A stretch of 12,842 nucleotides of DNA from Pseudomonadota bacterium (GTDB lineage Bacteria > Desulfobacterota > Syntrophia > Syntrophales > JADFWA01): NCBI GenBank assembly GCA_030596145.1, contig JAUVKS010000028.1, positions 1 through 12,842 of the forward strand, written 5' to 3'. The number at the start of each line of letters is the position of its first letter. Positions within the stretch are counted from its first letter, which is position 1. Below the pieces are notes generated by a model that worked only from the letters and a program-made list of their open reading frames with translations, did no database searches and had not been told where the DNA came from. This document shows positions 7,200 through 12,842 of this stretch, piece after piece. A program made the position numbers and the translations under genes.

Positions 7200-7939
7200 A
7201 ACAAGAGAAAGTTATCCTGAGCCGAGAAACAACCCCCCAGGGGGAGTTACAATTACAACAACTGGCAGAGACTGATGGAACAGACCAGCCTGTCTACGAG
7301 ATAATCTTCAATGGCGTCTTTCTGATGGCCAGTTATAACGAACTGTCGGCAAAGGCTGTGGGCACGCTGGCCGTTCGGCCATTGGCACCGGATAGGCAAG
7401 ATATAAGGGTTTTGGTTGGCGGCCTTGGAATTGGTTATACGCTCCAGGCCATTCTGGACTTCGATGGAGTACAGACCGTGGATGTTGTTGAGATCCAAAA
7501 ACATATCATAGGCTGGGCAAAGAGCTACTTCAGCAAATTGAACGGCCATGCCCTTTCCGACCCACGTGTGCATCTTTTACAGACGGATCTGGTTGACTAC
7601 CTTCTAAAGACAGAGGAAATCTACGATGTTATCATTCTGGATGTTGATAACGGCCCTACGCGGCTGGCACTTGAAAGCAACCAGAGACTGTATGAAAGAC
7701 CAACTCTGTCCAGGATCAGAGACCTGCTAACGGATGGTGGTGTGCTGGCCGTCTGGGCATCGGAGAAATGCCAGGCCTTTCAGACAAGGCTCGAAGAGGC
7801 CTTCGCCCAGTCAGAAGTAATTACGGTACAGGAAATGGACAGGCGCGGCCGTCCAACTGACTATTTCATCTACCGTACACGCTCATTCAAACCAACCAAC
7901 AATACAGAAAACATCAGAAAAAACGAAAGGTTTTTATAA
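7196..7939 (+). CDS. spermidine-synthase-like Rossmann-fold protein
   Basis: A 247-residue protein of the spermine/spermidine synthase-like superfamily, which shares its fold with SAM-dependent methyltransferases. The nucleotide-binding motif is VLVGGLGIGYTL (72-83), followed by the acidic strand end VDVVEIQ (95-101) that would contact the ribose. LQTDLVDYL (128-136) and VIILDVDNGP (145-154) correspond to the D-x-x-D-P region of polyamine synthases. GGVLAVWAS (181-189) is the usual late strand. It lacks the long N-terminal beta domain of some true spermidine synthases and the canonical DSSDP motif, so polyamine synthesis is uncertain and methyl transfer is equally possible. It is coupled by ATGA overlap to the 76-residue gene and followed 45 bases later by a flavoprotein gene. 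A piece of a second copy of its 3' end lies at 9373-9442. Confidence 0.8.
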   Translation: MKQEKVILSRETTPQGELQLQQLAETDGTDQPVYEIIFNGVFLMASYNELSAKAVGTLAVRPLAPDRQDIRVLVGGLGIGYTLQAILDFDGVQTVDVVEIQKHIIGWAKSYFSKLNGHALSDPRVHLLQTDLVDYLLKTEEIYDVIILDVDNGPTRLALESNQRLYERPTLSRIRDLLTDGGVLAVWASEKCQAFQTRLEEAFAQSEVITVQEMDRRGRPTDYFIYRTRSFKPTNNTENIRKNERFL

Positions 7940-7984
7940 AGCCGTTGTGGCGATAGCTTATCAAAAACAAAGGAGAAAATTTGG

Positions 7985-9328
7985 ATGAGAAAAAGTGACG
8001 TTGTTATCTTAGGAGGAACAATGGGAATCTCTGCAGGTATGAGCTGTAGGAATCATTATCCCGATAAAACAATTGCTATGATCAGAAAAGAGGTTACAGT
8101 ACAAGTTCCATGCGGTATTCCCTACCTCTTTGGCACGGTAGCCACGCCTGAAAAAAATATTATACCTGATCGTATTTTGGAGAGTAACCAGATAGAGTTA
8201 ATTCAAGATGATGCCATTGATGTGGACAGGTCAAAGAAGGTCGTTCTGCTTGCAAGTGGGGAGACTGTTGGATATGAAAAACTGGTTTTTGCCACCGGTT
8301 CGCTCCCCCTTGTCCCGCCCATTCACGGGGTTGATAAGAAAGGTGTCTTCCCCGTGCAAAAAGACCTCAGTTATTTATGGCACTTACTCTATCAGATGGA
8401 TAAGGTAGAAAATGTTGTCATAATCGGTGGTGGATTTATAGGTGTAGAGTTTGCTGATGAATGCAGAAAAAACAGGGATATTAATATAACCGTTGTAGAG
8501 ATGTTGCCACACTGCCTGCAGGTTTCCATGGATGAGGAATTTTGTGAGGAGGCCGAATCTGCTTTAGCAGAAACAGGCGTAAAAATTATCACGAATGAAA
8601 GAGTGGTTTCCATCCTTGGTAATGAGAAGGTAACCGGTGTTGAACTGGCAAGTGGTAAAAAGATAAATGCAGATATGGTCATTCTTGGTTTGGGAGCCGT
8701 GCCCAATACGTCTCTTGCTGGAAAAGCAGGTCTCGAATTAGGATTCAGAAATGCTGTTAGAGTGGACAGACACATGCGGACAGTTACTGACATGGATGTT
8801 TTTGCCTGTGGCGATTGTGCCGAAAAGTTCTCTTTTTTTGACGGCAGGCCAAGTGGTATTATGCTTGCTTCGGTAGGTAGTTCAGAGGCGCGAATTGTGG
8901 GAGCAAATCTGTTTTCACCAACCTGCTATAATATAGGTACGGTAGGCGTATTTTCAACTTTGATCAATGAGAGGGCCTTTGCCGCAGCCGGAATAACTGA
9001 AAGATACGCGAAAGAGGCAGGATGTGAAACAGTTATAGGAACAGAGACATCAACAGATACACATCCGGCAGGAATGCCTGGATCCAGCGTAGTAAAGTTA
9101 AAGCTTATCTTTGCCAAAGACACGGGCGTTCTTCTTGGGGGCGGTTTGTCAGGAGGTAAATCCGTCGGTGAAATGATTAATGTAGTCAGTGCATGTATTC
9201 AACATAGAATGACAGCCCATGATATAATCATGTTCCAAATGGGTACTCACCCTGCCCTTACTCCATCTCCGATCATGTATCCTCTTGTAAATGCGGCATG
9301 CAAGTGCATTGGCGGCTTTAAGAATTAA
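7985..9328 (+). CDS. FAD-dependent pyridine nucleotide-disulfide oxidoreductase (NADH oxidase/CoA-disulfide reductase family)
   Basis: A 447-residue cytosolic flavoprotein. The first FAD dinucleotide fold is VVILGGTMGIS (6-16). The single redox cysteine C43 in VPCGIPYLF is where NADH oxidases and CoA-disulfide reductases carry theirs. VFATGS (101-106) precedes the NAD(P)H fold VVIIGGGFIGVEFA (144-157). The second FAD motif is VFACGDCAE (272-280). A dimerisation domain (about 315-447) ends in DIIMFQMGTHPALTPSP. It has no rhodanese domain. The likely role is NAD(P)H-dependent reduction of a disulfide, a persulfide or oxygen, giving oxidative-stress or CoA-thiol protection in an anaerobe. The exact substrate cannot be read from sequence. 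AGGAG lies nine bases before the ATG. It probably belongs with the two genes upstream, and the terminator at 9451 closes the unit. Confidence 0.88.
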   Translation: MRKSDVVILGGTMGISAGMSCRNHYPDKTIAMIRKEVTVQVPCGIPYLFGTVATPEKNIIPDRILESNQIELIQDDAIDVDRSKKVVLLASGETVGYEKLVFATGSLPLVPPIHGVDKKGVFPVQKDLSYLWHLLYQMDKVENVVIIGGGFIGVEFADECRKNRDINITVVEMLPHCLQVSMDEEFCEEAESALAETGVKIITNERVVSILGNEKVTGVELASGKKINADMVILGLGAVPNTSLAGKAGLELGFRNAVRVDRHMRTVTDMDVFACGDCAEKFSFFDGRPSGIMLASVGSSEARIVGANLFSPTCYNIGTVGVFSTLINERAFAAAGITERYAKEAGCETVIGTETSTDTHPAGMPGSSVVKLKLIFAKDTGVLLGGGLSGGKSVGEMINVVSACIQHRMTAHDIIMFQMGTHPALTPSPIMYPLVNAACKCIGGFKN

Positions 9329-9372
9329 TATAAATATATTGATATAAGTTACTACTCGTTCACAAATTCATG

Positions 9373-9442
9373 ACAGGAAATGGACAGGCGCGGGCATCCA
9401 CCGAATACTTCATCTACCGAACACGTTAATCCAAATCAAAAA
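9373..9442 (+). pseudogene. remnant of a second copy of the spermidine-synthase-like gene (3' end)
   Basis: Bases 9373-9426 align with 7828-7882 of the intact gene. The first 21 bases are identical, and overall I count about 47 identical columns of 55 with one gap. The gap shifts the frame. Read around it, the fragment encodes P-T-E-Y-F-I-Y-R-T-R against P-T-D-Y-F-I-Y-R-T-R in the intact copy, then TAA where the intact gene has the Ser codon TCA. Weaker similarity continues to about 9442. No upstream part of a second copy is visible before 9373. Confidence 0.75.
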
Positions 9443-9450
9443 TAGAAAAG

Positions 9451-9503
9451 AGCGTGGAAGCTGAAGTTATGGGAGACCATAAACACACTTCCACGCTTTT
9501 TTT
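9451..9503. terminator. strong, probably bidirectional intrinsic terminator
   Basis: Arms AGCGTGGAAG (9451-9460) and CTTCCACGCT (9488-9497) are perfect 10-bp complements with a 27-base loop, followed by seven T (9497-9503). The left side is preceded by GAAAAG, which gives a T-rich tail on the minus strand too. It sits between the convergent flavoprotein gene (+) and the glutamate-synthase-like gene (-, ending at 9511) and would end both units. Confidence 0.85.
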
Positions 9504-9510
9504 GTGGAGG

Positions 9511-11088
9511 CTACCCCAGGATTCTATCAACCTCTTCCGCATCAAGATCTGTGACGAGAGGTATCCCGCTGACTCTGGCAGCTTCGGGGGTCAATGTAGC
9601 TATATCGTCGCGAGTTATGTGCTCAATGGCAAACTTGCGTGAACCGCACATGAACTGACTGAGACCCTGAGCGAGTCGCTCATAATAAGTGTAAAGCGCG
9701 ATAGCGGAAGTTGGTATTCTGTCATAATCTTTACCATACTCACGCTTCAGTTCCTCCGCGGTGACAAAAATGGATTCCCTGGTTCTGCCGAAACGCTCGA
9801 GATAGACGGGAAGCTGTCCGGCTTCTATTTCTTTGCCGATGGTCTTGCCGACCATAACCGCCGCGAGAGGTGAGCGTGCCATACCGATCGCCTTCACGTA
9901 GGGTGCACCAAGGGCGAGACCCTTAAACATCTGGTCCTCCAAAATGAAACCACCTGCAAGTATAATATCGGGAACATACTCACCTTTTTTAGCGAGACGC
10001 TCACAATACTGCTGGGTAAGTGACCACATCTCGACACCAGGTAAACCCCATTCATTCATCATGCGCCATGGACTCATACCTGTTCCACCGCCCGCGCCGT
10101 CAACGGTGAGGTAATCTACCTTTGCAAGAGAGGCAAATTTGACCGCCCGTGCCAGATCGGCGGGTCTGTATGCACCTGTCTTCAGTGCAATGTACTTGGC
10201 CCCGGCTTTCCGAAGTTCTTCGACACGCTCTATAAAATCCTCTTCCGTAACCATACCGACACGGGAGTGTCTTTCAAACTCCGTAAAGGTACCCTTTTTA
10301 AACTCCTCTATCCTGTCAGGATCGAGCGGATCAGGAAGCACGATGTATCCCCGTTTCTTGAGAAGCTGGGCCTTTTCAAGACTCTTTATCTTAACCTCAC
10401 CGCCTATGTCTTTTGCACCCTGCCCCCATTTTAGTTCGACCACCTCGACTCCGAGTTTTTCTATGCCGTATTCCTGTACGCCAAGCCGTGTATCTTCCAC
10501 ATTTGCCTGCAGGACAATAGCACCGTAGCCGTCACGCTGCCACTCCTGGAAAAGCTTGACGCGCCTCTCAAGCTCGGGCGAATAAACAACCCTTCCATTC
10601 TCGATCTTTGACTCGACATCCATCCCGCAGACGTTCTCACCTATCGTAAGGACTGTACCAGTCAAAGCCGCGCCGATTGCCAGACCATCCCAGTTTTGCA
10701 GAGCAACATTTGTTGAACCCAGTCCGGGAATAACGATGGGCAGACGTAACTTAATAGCCTTGTCGGGGCCAAGCGTCGTCTCAAGGTCTACATTCGGAAA
10801 GATGGCTATGTCGGAATCCGCTTCAATGCCGACAGCACCCACAGCCGTTCCCATTATGTTGAAATGGGAAAGGTCAATAGGGTAATCCTTCTGTGATGCG
10901 GTTGTCATGATACCGAATGGTTGAGGATAAATGACCTCATGGCCGCGGTAGGCGCTCTTGCCGACCTCGCACATGCCGATGCATCCCTCAACACAGGTCA
11001 CGCACATTCCGCTTACCGGACACCAGTCACCGCCTGTCCTGTTTTTTGTCAATGTCGCAGCCGTTGCATTATATCTTGTAAGTGTCAT
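9511..11088 (-). CDS. FMN-binding glutamate-synthase-family protein with N-terminal cysteine motif
   Basis: A 525-residue stand-alone relative of the GltB synthase (GOGAT) domain. Core signatures are LKWGQGAKDIGGEVK (219-233), VDGAGGGTGMSP (329-340) and DIILAGGF (374-381), which form the FMN/2-oxoglutarate-type TIM barrel. It has no glutamine amidotransferase domain and no C-terminal beta-helix domain. The cysteines that bind the [3Fe-4S] cluster in classical GltB, in a C-H-x-N-T-C-P-V-G motif, are absent from the matching stretch around 397-412. Instead the N-terminus has C23, C29, C32, C36 and C40, a plausible Fe-S site. The ATG at 11088 has AGGAGG at good spacing. It is the last gene of the operon with the Fe-S and NuoF-like subunits, which suggests they feed it electrons. 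Whether it makes glutamate is unknown. Confidence 0.88.
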   Translation of the reverse strand: MTLTRYNATAATLTKNRTGGDWCPVSGMCVTCVEGCIGMCEVGKSAYRGHEVIYPQPFGIMTTASQKDYPIDLSHFNIMGTAVGAVGIEADSDIAIFPNVDLETTLGPDKAIKLRLPIVIPGLGSTNVALQNWDGLAIGAALTGTVLTIGENVCGMDVESKIENGRVVYSPELERRVKLFQEWQRDGYGAIVLQANVEDTRLGVQEYGIEKLGVEVVELKWGQGAKDIGGEVKIKSLEKAQLLKKRGYIVLPDPLDPDRIEEFKKGTFTEFERHSRVGMVTEEDFIERVEELRKAGAKYIALKTGAYRPADLARAVKFASLAKVDYLTVDGAGGGTGMSPWRMMNEWGLPGVEMWSLTQQYCERLAKKGEYVPDIILAGGFILEDQMFKGLALGAPYVKAIGMARSPLAAVMVGKTIGKEIEAGQLPVYLERFGRTRESIFVTAEELKREYGKDYDRIPTSAIALYTYYERLAQGLSQFMCGSRKFAIEHITRDDIATLTPEAARVSGIPLVTDLDAEEVDRILG

Positions 11089-11135
11089 CTCTTTCCTCCT
11101 TATTATTTATCTATATTTCTTAAAGTAATTTAATT

Positions 11136-11801
11136 TTAATAAACCTTGTGCCCTGTCGCACCAACACTTTCTGAGCAGTACGTACAGAAAGGACAGGTTT
11201 CAACCGGTGTCAGGTTCTGGCATCCGCCGCAGAGACCATTCACAAGATTGTCCGCCGTGCAGGCCCGTTCGCAGACGGGACATATCCATTCACAACCGCC
11301 ACAATTGCGGCATTCCTCCGGTGTGACACCAAAAGCTACTGAAACCCTGCGAGAGGTGCCGCGGCCAATGAACCCGATACCGCCTGACTGCATCTGCTCT
11401 TTGCAGTAGCGCACACAGAGTCCGCACAGAATACAGTTTCTGTCCTTTATCTTAAAGCGAACCTCGTTGATACCCATGTTTGCGGCCATATCTTGCAGGG
11501 TTTTTGAATTCGGACAGGAAGATATTAAAAGCTCAATTATTACCTTCCTTGCTCTCTTAACCTTTTCCGAAGCGGTAAGGATTACCTGTCCTTCCGCTAC
11601 CGGCAGTGTGCAGGATGCTTCAAGTGATGATCGATCACCCTTGATCACTTCAACTATACAGACCCTGCAGGCGCCGTAAGGACTCAGGCCGGAATAATGG
11701 CAGAGAGTTGGTATTACAATGCCCATCTCTCCTGCCGCCTCAAGGACGGTTGTCCCTTCCGGTACTCTTGTCTTGATTCTATCTATAGTCAATTCAACCA
11801 T
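11136..11801 (-). CDS. NuoG/HoxU-type iron-sulfur electron-transfer subunit
   Basis: A 221-residue cytosolic Fe-S protein. The N-terminal plant-type [2Fe-2S] domain has ligands C34, C45, C48 and C64. Where NuoG has its His/Cys3 cluster motif, this protein reads LLISSCPNSKTL with no matching histidine ligand set. Two [4Fe-4S] motifs follow: C123-x2-C126-x2-C129-x3-C133 and C164-x2-C167-x2-C170-x3-C174-P. The C-terminal tail adds C177, C181, C191, C194, C203, C206 and C209, enough for another cluster or a zinc site. It is about a quarter of NuoG length and carries no molybdopterin-type domain. It lies 12 bases after the NuoF-like gene and 47 before the glutamate-synthase-like gene, so it is the natural wire between them. 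Confidence 0.9.
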   Translation of the reverse strand: MVELTIDRIKTRVPEGTTVLEAAGEMGIVIPTLCHYSGLSPYGACRVCIVEVIKGDRSSLEASCTLPVAEGQVILTASEKVKRARKVIIELLISSCPNSKTLQDMAANMGINEVRFKIKDRNCILCGLCVRYCKEQMQSGGIGFIGRGTSRRVSVAFGVTPEECRNCGGCEWICPVCERACTADNLVNGLCGGCQNLTPVETCPFCTYCSESVGATGHKVY

Positions 11802-11813
11802 GATTTTCCCTCT

Positions 11814-12842
11814 TTATGAAACTATAATTGCATCAAATTTGCAGCTATCGAGGCAGAGGCCGCACTTGATACATTTTTCCTGATCAATTACATGCGGCTC
11901 TTTCTTTTCACCAGATATTGCATCCTGTGGACAAACCTTGGCACATACGGTACAGCCGTTGCAGTTTTCTTCATCAATGGTAAATGTGATAAGCGCTTTG
12001 CAAACACCTGCGGGGCATCGTTTTTCTTTTATATGTGCTTCGTATTCATCGCGAAAGTATCTGATGGTGGAAAGAACGGGATTGGGGGCGGTGCTGCCGA
12101 GGGCGCAGAGTGAGGTCTCCTGTATGACCCAGCCAAGTTCCTCCATAAGATCGATATCTTCCTCCTTGCCCCTCCCCTCAGTTATATCGGTGAGGATATC
12201 GAGCATTCTGTCCACTCCTTCACGACAGGAAACACACTTGCCGCAGGACTCTTCGGTCAGGAATCTGGTGAAATACTTTGCCACATCGACCATGCATGTG
12301 GTTTCATCCATGACCACCATCCCGCCAGAGCCCATCATTGAACCCACATCGTAGAGTCTGTCAAAATCAACGGGAGTATCAAGGAGATTTTCAGGGATAC
12401 AGCCGCCCGATGGCCCCCCCGTTTGTACGGCCTTGAATTTTTTATCACCGGGGATTCCGCCGCCAATATCATAGATTATTTCTCTGAGGGTAATACCCAT
12501 GGGGACTTCGACAAGGCCGGTGTTGTTGATCTTGCCTACAAGGGAGAATATCTTGGTGCCCTTGCTTCCCTCTGTTCCGATTTGCGAGTACCAGTCGGCG
12601 CCGCGGTTGATTATGAGCGGCACATTTGCCCATGTCTCAACATTATTGAGATTGGAAGGTTTTCCGTAGAGTCCTTTCTCGACTGTGTGAATATGCTTTG
12701 CACGCGGCTCGCCTATCTTTCCCTCCAGGGATGCCATAAGGGCTGTTGATTCTCCGCAGATGAATGCGCCACCCCCCCGTGCGATCTTGATGTCAAAGTC
12801 AAAGCCGGAGCCAAGTATGTCTTCTCCAAGAAGGCCGTATTC
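11814..12842 (-). CDS. NuoF/HydB-type NADH-binding flavoprotein Fe-S subunit (5' partial)
   Basis: The window holds the last 342 residues; the start lies beyond base 12842. Residues are counted from the window edge. The edge is in the FMN/NADH domain: LGEDILGSGFDFDIKIARGGG and GGAFICGESTAL (about 23-34), then LEGKIGEPR, with SNLNNVETWANVP just after. The SLBB-like middle has GKINNTGLVEVPMG. The N3-type [4Fe-4S] site is SCGKCVSC...TSLCALG. The C-terminus carries two more [4Fe-4S] motifs, C-N-G-C-T-V-C-AKVCP and C-I-K-C-G-L-C-LDSCK. That ferredoxin tail is characteristic of HydB-like subunits of bifurcating hydrogenases and NAD-dependent formate dehydrogenases, and is absent from Complex I NuoF. 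The role is NADH (and perhaps ferredoxin) exchange for the operon. It is the first gene of the three visible, and a NuoE/HydC-like partner may lie just outside. Confidence 0.93.
   Translation of the reverse strand, partial: EYGLLGEDILGSGFDFDIKIARGGGAFICGESTALMASLEGKIGEPRAKHIHTVEKGLYGKPSNLNNVETWANVPLIINRGADWYSQIGTEGSKGTKIFSLVGKINNTGLVEVPMGITLREIIYDIGGGIPGDKKFKAVQTGGPSGGCIPENLLDTPVDFDRLYDVGSMMGSGGMVVMDETTCMVDVAKYFTRFLTEESCGKCVSCREGVDRMLDILTDITEGRGKEEDIDLMEELGWVIQETSLCALGSTAPNPVLSTIRYFRDEYEAHIKEKRCPAGVCKALITFTIDEENCNGCTVCAKVCPQDAISGEKKEPHVIDQEKCIKCGLCLDSCKFDAIIVS

Noticed and set aside
12414..12420. Seven-base C tracts in the NuoF-like gene (also at 12772-12778) and a G tract in pyrG near 3124-3130, as possible phase-variation sites
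   Set aside because: All encode conserved glycine or proline motifs in intact frames, so ordinary codon choice explains them.
1..12842. tRNA, rRNA, CRISPR array, insertion sequence or prophage genes
   Set aside because: I saw no tRNA-like cloverleaf, no regularly spaced repeats with spacers, and no transposase or integrase reading frame in either strand.

Overview
The window looks like chromosomal DNA of a strictly anaerobic, Gram-negative bacterium. Desulfobacterota (a deltaproteobacterial or Syntrophus-like relative) is my best guess. That rests on an IHF-alpha-type protein, a FeoAB ferrous-iron system, a HydB-type NADH flavoprotein with extra ferredoxin clusters, an FMN-binding glutamate-synthase-family protein with an N-terminal cysteine motif, and short dispersed hairpins of a style common in that group. 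I could not run a database search, so the taxonomy is inference.

Layout. From 1 to 1961 (+) runs the 3' part of a GlmS-like double-SIS sugar isomerase with a C-terminal extension of about 310 residues. A short hairpin-bearing gap leads to pyrG (2073-3671, +), the CTP synthase. pyrG converges, with only 9 bases between stops, on a small IHF/HU gene (3681-3962, -). The 376-base gap behind that gene holds its probable promoter with an overlapping dyad, a complex inverted repeat, a second hairpin and an iterated ACTTTA array that runs into the feoB stop codon. feoB (4339-6522, -) and feoA (6519-6773, -) form a translationally coupled iron-uptake operon with a good sigma70-type promoter.

Divergent from feoAB is a plus-strand cluster. 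It has an unrecognised 76-residue protein (6969-7199), a spermidine-synthase-like Rossmann protein whose start overlaps it by ATGA (7196-7939), and an FAD/NAD(P)H oxidoreductase of the NADH oxidase/CoA-disulfide reductase family with its redox cysteine at residue 43 (7985-9328). Just after it lies a decayed fragment (about 9373-9442) of a second copy of the spermidine-synthase-like gene's 3' end, then a strong probably bidirectional terminator (9451-9503).

The right end is a minus-strand operon read from the window edge leftward. Its members are a NuoF/HydB-type NADH:FMN:Fe-S subunit (11814 to beyond 12842), a NuoG/HoxU-type multi-cluster Fe-S protein (11136-11801) and a stand-alone glutamate-synthase-family FMN protein (9511-11088). 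The natural reading is an electron-transfer module in which NADH and/or ferredoxin electrons pass through Fe-S clusters to a GltB-like flavin site. The glutamate-synthase-like partner lacks the amidotransferase domain and the usual cluster cysteines, so its real substrate is open. This module and the gene remnant are the most interesting points of the window.
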